DNA of 27,746 bases, taken from contig BFEA01000456.1 in the NCBI GenBank assembly GCA_003427395.1, forward strand, positions 309,652 to 337,397, given 5' to 3'. Below are positions 1 to 7,482 of the stretch, piece after piece (position 1 is the first letter of the stretch; each line of letters opens with the position of its first letter). Both the position numbers and the translations under genes were made by a program. This DNA is from Chara braunii (Eukaryota; Streptophyta; Charophyceae; Charales; Characeae). The notes beneath the pieces were generated by a model. The model had not been told where the DNA came from. It was given only the letters and a program-made list of their open reading frames with translations, and did no database searches.

Positions 1-72
<72 letters not shown>
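1..72. repeat. (AG)n microsatellite
   Basis: An uninterrupted AG dinucleotide run starts at the window edge, so its true length is unknown. It leads into a kilobase of GA-rich DNA. Confidence 0.98.
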
Positions 73-73
<1 letters not shown>

Positions 74-776
74 CACACGGCTTCAGGCGCACATAGGCGA
101 TAGCCGAAGGGGGGGGGCGACTCCATCGCTGGGGGCACCCGACGAACAACAGAGGTCGCAGGCACGAGCGGAGCGCCCTGGGCCAAATAGGTCTACGGGA
201 GAAAAGACGGTTGATCGTGCATGTGAGAGTGAGCGAGAGAGCAGAAGGGACTGAGAGGGAGAAGGCGGGAAAGAGAACGAGGACACTTGGAGGTGAAACG
301 ACCGAGCTCCTTCGGGAAGGCAGCGCCCTTGCTACGGGGGCCGGTGAAGGAAGGAGAGGGCGAGAGCTAGAGACAACGACAACGAGCGTGCGTACCAGAC
401 TGCAGCAACGAGCCGTGCGGTTCCCATCCCCTGACAGGTGGCCCTGTTCATTGTGGGGGCGAGTAAGTGTTTGCGGAGCACCCCTGTATCGACGTTCGGG
501 AAAAACGAGGGCGCAAGTATCTTGTTCTCTCGATTGCTATGTTTGGACCTGGCAGCTTCCGGGGTCGGTGCACAGGCCTCGAGTTCGCTGGTTGTGGAGT
601 TATCGGCACAGGGGTCGACTGCGCGCTGACTGTTGCTTATATGCGAGAATGAGTCCGAGCGTGCTTGTGAACCTCTGGGCTCCGCGTCCGCGCTTGCCAA
701 GAAGGGAGCGAGAGAAGGACGGAAGATCGAGGTTGGGAAAAAGGAGGACAACGAGGGCAAATCCGGAGGTGCCTGA

Positions 777-808
<32 letters not shown>

Positions 809-1280
809 AAAAAAAAGGGAGAGGGAGAGGGAGTTAGAAAGAGAACTTAGGAGGAGAGGGCACGAGAAGGAGGGAGAGATAGAGAGAGAGAGAGTGAGAG
901 AGAGGGGAGAGGGAGGCTGCAGTCCTAACGACGTGTACGTGTCGAACAAAACCACCCATTTCCGTTCGAGTTTGGTCGTTGGGGCGGTTCGATGGCCCTT
1001 CTGAGCATTGAGTTTGAGCCGTTCTAAGCCACCTGTCTTTGAGCGACCGGTTCGAGTTCTTTCTTTGGTGCTGCTTGAAGCCACTCCCTTTCTTTTGAGT
1101 ACTCATTCTGGGCTGCCCAAAGCCAACTGTTTCTGAGCATCTTGTTAGGGCTTGTCTATTTTTTTTAAATCGAGCCGCCTATTTTTTTTTCCTTTTAAAC
1201 ACTTATTTATGGTTTGAATCCGCTTATTATTCTTCTGGGCACTTAGGGCCGATCACCACTCGCTACCCCTGCGGCTCGGA
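73..1280. other. GA-rich low-complexity region, no credible gene
   Basis: Purine-rich plus strand with many GAGAGA tracts, a (TG)n run near 776-796 and an almost pure purine block at about 796-912. Long open frames exist on both strands over 211-1106, but they overlap each other and translate into Arg/Glu-rich or Ser/Leu-rich repeats. That is expected of GA/CT simple sequence. From about 1100 to 1280 there are short T-runs and nothing recognisable. It could be a UTR or promoter of something outside the window, or degraded transposon DNA. Confidence 0.7.
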
Positions 1281-1911
1281 ACCACTTGATAGTTCCTTGT
1301 CAGATCCAAAGGGGGGTATCGCTAGGGGAGCCCGACGCAGAAGGGCCAAGGCAAGTAGCGACTGCCCGACAACGTGGTATCAGGCCAAGATGGGATGACC
1401 GAAGTGGAGAATGGGAGATTTCCAAGATGAGGTCCAAAGACAAAATGAGGATTGACCAACCTCTCGCTCGGGCAGATTGCCCACTCACATGAGGGATATG
1501 AGAATGTTGCGATCTTGTGAGTTGATGAGTGCATGTGAAGGTATGTCGGAACCAAAGTCAAAACAGGCTGAGGGTTCGAAGGTTGGCCATGACTGATAGC
1601 TAGTTGTAGAAGAGAGGGACACTCGTAGCCACAGCGTCAATGAGTAGGTGTACTTGGATTTGAGTGTGTACGTGTGAGTGTGGGATATTGAGGGTAGATC
1701 CTAGCTAGATGAGAGTGTGCTGTGAGTGTGCACAAACAAATTGTTGGGGTATACATCGATCGGGGGAGAGATCCTGTTGAGTGTTGTATGTCACAACTAT
1801 GATCAAAGGAAGGCTGAATCCAATTGTATTCCTGATGAAGTTCATATCTCCGGGTATTTGTGAGTATTTTTGCGCCAAATCAAATATCATTATTCCTGGA
1901 TATTGATTATC

Positions 1912-1912
<1 letters not shown>
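1281..1912. other. unassigned DNA, possible retroelement remnant
   Basis: No coding sequence can be supported. The 68-residue frame at 1286-1492 matches nothing I recognise. The one landmark is a tRNA-iMet PBS-like 12-mer at 1375-1386, listed separately. The sequence is not visibly similar to the DNA outside the right-hand LTR (23420-23660), so the inverted homology stops at or near the TTA microsatellite. Confidence 0.5.
1375..1386 (+). other. possible primer binding site, tRNA-iMet type
   Basis: The sequence TGGTATCAGGCC matches 10 of 12 positions of the plant LTR-retrotransposon PBS TGGTATCAGAGC, which is complementary to initiator tRNA-Met. No flanking LTR pair or coding domain was found, so a chance match is quite possible. 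Confidence 0.25.
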
Positions 1913-1959
<47 letters not shown>

Positions 1960-1964
1960 CATTT
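1913..1964. repeat. (TTA)n microsatellite at the outer edge of the left LTR
   Basis: A run of TTA/ATT triplets with few interruptions. A matching run in inverted orientation lies at the outer edge of the right LTR (about 23341-23410). Homology between the two arms begins just inside both runs. Confidence 0.95.
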
Positions 1965-2291
1965 GACATCATATGCTAGGATGAGAGTCAGATGTGGGAA
2001 GGGTGCGAGGCAGCAGAGAGGGGAGGATCGTCGTCAAGCGTGACGGCTTTTACCTCCTTCATCCTCCTCCACCTTTCCTATGTCTAATCCCCTCACACAC
2101 CAATCTTTTCAAGCGGCAAATGTGAAAATGATGTTTCCAAATGGCTTGCTGAAATCAAATCTCAAACACAAAGAGACTATTATTCCGTGCTTGGTCAGTT
2201 AGATACATCTAAATGACAGGGCGATCGCGGGAACTCTGCTGGAGTTCAGGCGGAACTCTGGAGGCAGGGAACAATGAGGTACGTGCGCTTT

Positions 2292-2322
2292 AACCTAAAC
2301 CTTAAGCCCTAAACCCTAAACC
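2292..2322. repeat. short interstitial telomere-like tract (CCCTAAA type)
   Basis: Two perfect CCCTAAA units with degenerate neighbours (CCTAAAC, CTTAAGC). The corresponding part of the right LTR, near 22940-22990, lacks them. This is the Arabidopsis-type telomere motif, but so short a tract inside an LTR may be coincidental. Confidence 0.6.
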
Positions 2323-2487
2323 AATAACCTTCAAGTAATTACCTATGACTGTATTAATAAAGAGAGTACTTTGAGTCAGGAGTTCTTCAGGGTTAAAACC
2401 GAAGACAGAAAGGAAAACAAACAATAATGCTTGGAATAAAAAATAATCATTAAAAAAAAATGGCATGATCTGACCGGGTAAGTCTAA

Positions 2488-3305
2488 CTGTTGGTGCTAA
2501 GAGTAAGCGAGGCTCCGAGAAACCTGCCTTATCACCATAATGATAAGAACAGGGTGATAAGAGTAAGCGAGGCTCTGAGAAGCCTGCCTTATTACCATAA
2601 TGATAAGAACAAGGTGATAAGAGTGAGTGAGGCTCCGAGAAGCCTGCCTTATCACCATAATGATAAGAACAAGGTGATAAGAGTAAGCGAGGCTCCGAGA
2701 AGCCTGCCTTATGACCATAATGATAAGAAACAGGTGATAAAAGTGAGCGAGACTCCTATAATGATAAAAACAAGGTGATAAGAGTAAGCAAGGCTCCGAG
2801 AAGGCTGCCTTATCACCATAATGATAAGAAACGGGTGATAAGAGTGAGCAGGGCTCCGAGAAGCCTGCCTTATCACCCTAATGATAAGAATAAGGTGATA
2901 AGAGTAAGCGAGGTTATGAGAAGCCTGCCTTATCACCACAATAATAAGAAACATGTAATAAGAGTGAGCGAGGCTCCGAGAAACTTGCCTTATCACCACA
3001 ATGATAAAGAACAATGTGGTAAGAGGAGCGAGGCTCCGAGAAGCCTGCCTTACCACTCTGTAATAACAAAGATCAGTATGGTAAGATGAGCGAGGCTCCA
3101 AGAAGCCTGCCTTATCACCATAATGATAAGAATAAGTTGATAAGAGTAAGTGAGGCTCCGACAAGCCTGCCTTATCACCACAATGATAAGAACGAGGTGG
3201 TAAGAGGAGCGAAGCTCCGAGAAACCTGCGTTACCAATGTGATGACGACGATCAGTGTGATAAGAGGAGCGAGGCTCCGAGAAGCCTGCCTTATTACCGT
3301 CTGAC
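2488..3305 (+). repeat. 60-bp tandem array with GATAAG hairpins (left LTR)
   Basis: About 13-14 units with a period of 60 bp, plus some length variants from about 2750 and 3060. A unit contains GAGTAAGCGAGGCTCCGAGA, then AGCCTGC, then the hairpin CTTATCACCATAATGATAAG (7-bp stem, 6-nt loop), and ends in GGTGATAAGA. Units differ by point changes, and the last four are the most diverged. Frames open across it (2491-2778, 2709-3164) follow from the 60-bp period being divisible by three; I do not regard them as genes. A related array in inverted orientation is in the right LTR at about 22060-22570. Confidence 0.95.
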
Positions 3306-4017
3306 TTGATCCGATGCAAAATAGTATATAGGAGGAGCAAGACCCTAAAAAACCGACGCTGATAAAGGATGAGTAAATCCTGATCAGTCTACCAACGGAT
3401 ATCAACTTTCCATCTAACTGAATCATTCCATCACTAACGAGCTACTTCTGATTCTAGTAAGGAGAGGATAAGTAAGATCTTGGTATGAGAAACTTATCAC
3501 TCTTGAAACTTTGATTTGATCTCTATCATATGATTCCTCTCTCGGTTGAATTGACGATATTGCTTGTGGTACTAAGATATGAGGTTTGGTAAATGACCTT
3601 TAAAAGGGAAAACTATGTATGATCACTGAGTCGGAGGAGTTGGGAGTGAACTTCTGTTTGTTACTTAGACCAGCGGGGCGACGACCTGGTGGTTAGATAA
3701 GAATAAAAGTCAGACAAAAGGAGTCACCGGTACACGTTGACCTCTAGGTCATGAATCAATCTTCAAAGACCCCGGTGAACGGGTGTTAAGCTTTCTTTCG
3801 GACTGTGTTGTGCCTACAGTTTTATCGCTCTTGGAGATAATTACGAAAAGAACCGTAGGAGATTGCAATTCTGTTATCATTGGATAACAGGTCGGTAGAA
3901 TTCCAACTCAACCTTCACATGACTTGATACCCACACCTAAGACAAAACTAGAAAAGAGACAGACAAATCTTTTCCCTACGTCTAAGCCTGAATTGTCGTG
4001 GTCACTCTCGAAGGCCC

Positions 4018-4290
4018 TTGAAAAGTGAGGGGCAGGGCAACGGAGTAAGAAGCTGGAAGGAGTGTTGTTTCAGGTTTTGGGGAAGTGAGGGACTTGCTAT
4101 GATCGGGTTAAAGGTTGACTCTTGTAGTGAATTCTGTGCTGGCATTTTGTATGTGTGTATTTGGTTTTCTCGCATTTGCACAGGTGTTTGGGCGGTGATC
4201 TGTCATCAGAACATTGAGGAAATACCTTGGATATTCGGACGGGGTTCATCACGATTGTGAAAAGTGAGGTCCACCGCTCATTCGCTCCCC
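4018..4290 (+). other. conserved LTR block
   Basis: Strongly similar to the reverse complement of about 21050-21320, including the shared stretches TTGCATTTGCACAGGTGTT-like (near 4174-4192) and CACGATTGTGAAA-like (near 4250-4262). An 80-residue frame (4018-4260) is open here but is not preserved as such in the right arm, so I treat it as non-coding LTR sequence. It is one of the best-conserved blocks between the arms. Confidence 0.55.
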
Positions 4291-4292
4291 TT

Positions 4293-4322
4293 TGATATAT
4301 ACACTTATACTTATATATATAT
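4293..4322 (+). promoter_or_regulatory. AT-rich TATA-like segment in left LTR
   Basis: TATATA runs about 470-500 bp before the LTR 3' end. The homologous place in the right LTR (20990-21040) is also TA-rich, expanded there to a (TA)n run. The position suits a U3 core promoter, but no transcript evidence is visible and (TA)n may be just a microsatellite. Confidence 0.25.
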
Positions 4323-4793
4323 GAACAAGGTCATACGCTGACCCGAGTTAGGCTGGTTACTGGTGTAGACACTATTAGGATGTGGACAGAATGAGAGACT
4401 ACTCAAAGGATTTATTCTCACAGGCTCATATGACCAACAAAAAGAATGTAGACTCACTAACATAAATAGCTAAGCGTTACCTATGCTACGGCGATCGAGA
4501 AAACACCCTCGACTGACCTACCTCTGCGATTGCATGTCGAAGCCTTCGCACGTGGGTCGATAGCTCAGCAGGGATACGCCCACCTAAGGGATGGTGACAA
4601 CTCCCGCGGGTGGAGGTAAGTTGTACCTCGTGGGATCTCTAACCTGTCGTAGGGATGCGCTAGAGGTATAACACGTGCGTACGGTTGGAGTGGTGTTTGC
4701 TAAGAATGACCTAAGACTCCTACGTGACACGACCGTGAGGTCTGACACAAGAATTACTTTGCATCTGGGTGTAGGACCGCCGTGCGAGACAGG

Positions 4794-4811
4794 TGGCGCC
4801 GTTGCTGGGGA
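4794..4811 (+). other. primer binding site, tRNA-Asp type (left element)
   Basis: TGGCGCCGTTGCTGGGGA is complementary to the 3' end of eukaryotic tRNA-Asp with one mismatch to the usual TGGCGCCGTTGCCGGGGA. It begins two bases after the CA that ends the LTR. tRNA-Asp is a known primer for several plant Ty3/Gypsy lineages. It fixes the LTR 3' boundary and the plus orientation of the element. Confidence 0.85.
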
Positions 4812-5060
4812 TCTCGTCTTCCAAGCCAAGGTTCTTAGTGAACGAACTCGGGTGGGGTGAGTCGATGATCCAGGCAAAACGACAAATAAAGCTTATTAGG
4901 CTAAAACTCGAGTTAGAAGTGTGAAAAATGGGCTAGTAGTATAGGTGGGGCTACTGTCAGCAAAAATAATTCGAGGTTATCAAGGGTCGTTCGAAGGTCA
5001 AGAGTGCTCGGTCGCATAAATCCTAGGACTGCATTGATTAAACTGTGTCCGCACTTTAAT

Positions 5061-5491
5061 ATGGCTCCCAAAGGTCGTGGGACCGGTGCTGGAGAGGAAG
5101 AGGCGAAAGGTTAGGAAAGGCAGTCGAAAAAGCCATAGATTTGACCACAGAACAAGGAAAATGGGAGGAAGAAGAAGATGGAGGACTAGAGGAGAAGGAG
5201 GACGGACTGAGAGAACGTAAGCATAAGGAGGAATGGCGCGAACGCACTCCTTCACCAGGGAAGATGACTTACTATTCTTATAAATATGAGAGACGTTACG
5301 GCGCGTCTCCATCGCGTTTTGAACCACCTAGTTGACCTCGCCTCGGACCTTACACACCGCTGTATTCCTCGGCTCAAGAGAGGCAGCTGACGATCCTTCC
5401 TCAACCACGCTTATCAACAACACAGCCAACGCCGCACGTTCCGTACCCTCTTGTTGTTTTCCAATCTACGTCGCCTGACAAGAGATTATGA
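5061..5491 (+). pseudogene. broken leader ORF, charged then Pro-rich
   Basis: An ATG at 5061 (MAPKGRGTGAGEEEAKG) is followed by a stop at about 5112. The coding-like sequence resumes in another frame from about 5120 (KAVEKAIDLTTEQGK), is Glu/Lys-rich, then Tyr/Arg-rich (YSYKYERRYG). It has one TGA at 5333 and continues Pro/Gln/Thr-rich to TGA at 5489. The composition resembles the disordered N-terminal part of a plant Gypsy gag or an extra 5' ORF, but I recognise no domain. It lies between PBS and ORF-A. At least one frameshift and one nonsense codon show it is dead. No clear homologue was found after the right PBS. Confidence 0.45.
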
Positions 5492-5718
5492 ATCTCACTT
5501 TTGATGTTTTTGATATGTCAGATAAAAATTTGTGGGTTGGTATCCTACTTATTATATAGAAAAATTATATGAAAACCGAAAATGTGACAAAATAATGGTG
5601 GCTAGTCGATCCTGAGCTTGACAAACAAAGCTGTCAGTCTTAGTGATATCTAAATGAAGGAAAAATGGGTTGGATTGTGGTGTGTAACAAATAGGCGGAG
5701 TATATCAACAAGAACAAA
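5492..5718 (+). other. spacer before ORF-A
   Basis: AT-rich spacer without a gene. Its 3' part holds the acceptor-like block at 5665-5694, then ATCAACAAGAACAAA directly before the ORF-A ATG. Confidence 0.5.
5665..5694 (+). promoter_or_regulatory. 3' splice-site-like block upstream of ORF-A
   Basis: A T/G-rich stretch ends in GTGTAACAAATAG, 24 bp before the ORF-A ATG. It resembles the blocks before ORF-B (6511-6536) and gag (7409-7441): all contain TTG and GTGT and end in AAxAG. A role as acceptor for spliced subgenomic mRNAs is inference. Confidence 0.3.
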
Positions 5719-6399
5719 ATGGCTTCTGCTCAGTATCAGTTCACGATCAGAGAGCCCAGACAGATGAGGAGTGGTCTAATGACGAATTTACCAACTCGTC
5801 ATGAGGAGAATGAGGAAACAGGGTATTGCTGGGGGAAGTCTATGAGGGAACATGCCCTCGTCTGGATTAAGTCTGGATGGATCAAAGGCGAAAGTTGTGC
5901 AATAGAAAGGGTTAGATTATATATTTCGTTGGAATATTTGCAGGCTATCATAATAAACTTAGCCTTAGGAATAAATTTATCTCTTTCGAGGCTAATGTGG
6001 CTTGCGAAGTCCGCACTCGATACTCGGAGCCGGAACGCGCGTCTGAATGAGTTTGAAAGAGTTATAGGAACAGTGGAAGTAAAAAGGGCTTGTGAATTCC
6101 TTCCGCCGGCCGCATACCTAAGAGGAACCCGACCTATGTTTATCATAAATGAAGCCTTCGGATGGAGGTCGCGAGCAGAAAAAGTTGCGGAAGCCGCGTT
6201 GGCAGTACCCGAAGGAGAATATCACGAGTCCACCTCATTATTGATATACTACTTATACCTGGAGATAGGACATCTAATTGAGGAAAGAGAGTTACTAAGC
6301 ATATTACCGCAAGTCGACTCATATGCTTGCAGATACGAATTGGTAGATACGTTTAACTATTGGGACGAATTACGATGGGTAATCCTCTTTCAAGCCTAA
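5719..6399 (+). CDS. ORF-A: unknown LTR-element accessory protein (226 aa)
   Basis: Fully open frame from ATG 5719, which follows an A-rich ACAAAATGG context, to TAA. I do not recognise the family. It has no signal peptide, transmembrane run, zinc knuckle or catalytic motif that I can see; it looks helical, with a hydrophobic stretch around residues 66-95 (LYISLEYLQAIIINLALGIN). It is a paralogue of ORF-B downstream: the shared landmarks run in the same order, an LVWIKSGW-type motif (48-55), RLYISLE (65-71), FIINEAF (about 141-147) and IYYLYLEIG (about 176-184), then a Tyr/Trp-containing tail. Its N-terminus (YQFTIREP) resembles the start of the minus-strand homologue at 18307. It lies between PBS and gag, like the extra 5' ORFs of Ogre-type Gypsy elements, but no homology to those is claimed. 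It is intact while the neighbouring gag and integrase are broken. Confidence 0.7.
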   Translation: MASAQYQFTIREPRQMRSGLMTNLPTRHEENEETGYCWGKSMREHALVWIKSGWIKGESCAIERVRLYISLEYLQAIIINLALGINLSLSRLMWLAKSALDTRSRNARLNEFERVIGTVEVKRACEFLPPAAYLRGTRPMFIINEAFGWRSRAEKVAEAALAVPEGEYHESTSLLIYYLYLEIGHLIEERELLSILPQVDSYACRYELVDTFNYWDELRWVILFQA

Positions 6400-6510
6400 T
6401 AGTGAGACGGGGTGCTCCTCACTGAGGAACCTGGGGAAGAATAGTAAGATTAGGAATAGAAAGATGAAATCATGCCTAAAGGAATTAGACAGTCGACTAA
6501 AAGGTAAAGG

Positions 6511-6536
6511 CTATTCTTGTATGGTTGTGTAAACAG
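6511..6536 (+). promoter_or_regulatory. 3' splice-site-like block upstream of ORF-B
   Basis: CTATTCTTGTATGGTTGTGT followed by AAACAG. The AG is 84 bp before the chosen ORF-B ATG. A nearer in-frame ATG at 6560 is blocked by a TAG at 6602. The block is similar in composition and ending to those before ORF-A and gag. Confidence 0.35.
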
Positions 6537-6619
6537 GGTATCAAATGACACCTGGAATGTGGTTCGTTGACCAATACTTCTTAATTAACTTGCCTGAGTA
6601 GAGAGATGGAGGAATTAAG

Positions 6620-7324
6620 ATGACGTTACTCCGACGAGGGGTGGAGGAAGGAGAAGAGATAGATACATGGTGTGGAGTACCAATAGGACATGAAGCTTTT
6701 CTCTGGGTAGAAACTGGTTGGACCACGGAGGAAAGGCGTGCGATAGTAAGAGTGACCTTATACCTATCGAATCTCCTTTGGAAGGCACATGTGATTGACC
6801 TTGCGATAGGAGAAAGTCGAACAATTTCCAGGTGTATTCTAGCTGCAGGATTGGTACTTGAGACTTGTTCTCGAAAGATGTACTGGGGGGAAGAAAGGGT
6901 GGTCATACGATCGATTGAGGCAAAATGGGCGACTGAATTCGCCTATCCTACAATGAATGTTAAAGTTACCCTTCCCAAGTTCATAATTGACGAGGCGTTT
7001 TGGGGAATAGAGAATGTGGAACGGGCAGTACTCGCAACTCAATCGGTGTTTGAGATGGGTTTTGAGTTTGAGACATCTGATGTCATTTACTGTTTGTACT
7101 TAGAGATGGGGCCAAAATTGGCGAAAAGGGACTTCTATAACGTCCTATGTATCGTAAATGCGTATCTACGTACCTATTATCTAGAAGATCGCTTGACGTA
7201 TTGGCGCAAACTCTGTAAGGAAGTACGTCTTGAGGTCTTTCTAGATGATATTCCCTCATTGCTTGGTATGGTTAAAAACTTTTGGCACGGGGATTGGGTA
7301 CCTCCTGACGAGCTAAACAATTAA
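6620..7324 (+). CDS. ORF-B: unknown LTR-element accessory protein (234 aa), paralogue of ORF-A
   Basis: Open frame from ATG 6620 to TAA, uninterrupted. The upstream in-frame stop at 6602 supports this start. It aligns with ORF-A along nearly its whole length: AFLWVETGW, RVTLYLSN, VIDLAIGE, KFIIDEAFWG, VIYCLYLEMG and RLTYWRKLCKEV match the corresponding ORF-A segments, at about 30% identity by eye. It has a longer C-terminal tail (LGMVKNFWHGDWVPP) than ORF-A. No known domain is recognised. The likely origin is a tandem duplication inside the element, and the same two-gene order recurs on the minus strand at 17600-19010. A structural or regulatory retroelement protein is possible; a host-derived gene is another option. 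It ends 158 bp before gag. Confidence 0.7.
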   Translation: MTLLRRGVEEGEEIDTWCGVPIGHEAFLWVETGWTTEERRAIVRVTLYLSNLLWKAHVIDLAIGESRTISRCILAAGLVLETCSRKMYWGEERVVIRSIEAKWATEFAYPTMNVKVTLPKFIIDEAFWGIENVERAVLATQSVFEMGFEFETSDVIYCLYLEMGPKLAKRDFYNVLCIVNAYLRTYYLEDRLTYWRKLCKEVRLEVFLDDIPSLLGMVKNFWHGDWVPPDELNN

Positions 7325-7408
7325 AAAGGGAAAAATCATGTTATAGAGGGTTCGTTAACAGGTAGGATGAGAGTTTTTATAAGTGAAATGTCAAGTCAGT
7401 GAGGGAAG

Positions 7409-7441
7409 ATGGGTCAATGGTTGTTTTGTGTGTCTTAACAG
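7409..7441 (+). promoter_or_regulatory. 3' splice-site-like block upstream of gag
   Basis: ATGGGTCAATGG followed by the T-rich TTGTTTTGTGTGTCTTAACAG, a good match to a polypyrimidine-AG acceptor, 42 bp before the gag ATG. The upstream part (ATGGGT...TTG) also matches the block before ORF-A at 5665. Confidence 0.4.
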
Positions 7442-7482
7442 GGTCTACGGTCTAAGAAGAGAAGAAAAGGAAAGGGGAGAAA

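Larger units (their letters stand above)
1974..4791 (+). mobile_element. 5' LTR of left Ty3/Gypsy-type element (plus orientation)
   Basis: Reverse-complement homology to 19773-23295 runs through most of this segment in colinear blocks: about 1975-2060, 2140-2284, 3430-3500, 3790-3990, 4040-4320, 4490-4640 and 4720-4790. At 2221-2284 against 22996-23059 a hand alignment shows 8 mismatches in 64 positions. The 3' end is ...GACA, followed after two bases by a tRNA-Asp PBS, as expected for an LTR. The 5' end is placed at a TG at 1974-1975 where homology begins, but the right arm has TA there, so that boundary is uncertain by tens of bases. At roughly 2.8 kb it is a long LTR, as in some plant Gypsy lineages. 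It contains a GATAAG tandem array and a CCCTAAA-type tract. No matching direct-orientation 3' LTR lies in the window. Confidence 0.72.

Noticed and set aside
211-1106. Several long overlapping open frames on both strands in the first kilobase
   Set aside because: They read GA/CT and TG simple sequence, overlap one another in opposite strands and give Arg/Glu or Ser/Leu strings. No domain or start context supports a gene.
2488-3305. CRISPR-like array
   Set aside because: Units are contiguous 60-bp near-identical repeats without unique spacers, in a eukaryotic LTR.
2491-3340. Repetitive frames encoding RVSEAPRSLPYHHNDK-type repeats
   Set aside because: The 60-bp period is divisible by three, so any frame without a stop in one unit stays open. 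Length variants break the frame and the right LTR array does not preserve it.
4018-4260. 80-residue frame in the conserved LTR block
   Set aside because: Nucleotide conservation with the right LTR extends beyond it and the right copy does not keep the frame, so conservation is better explained by LTR ancestry.
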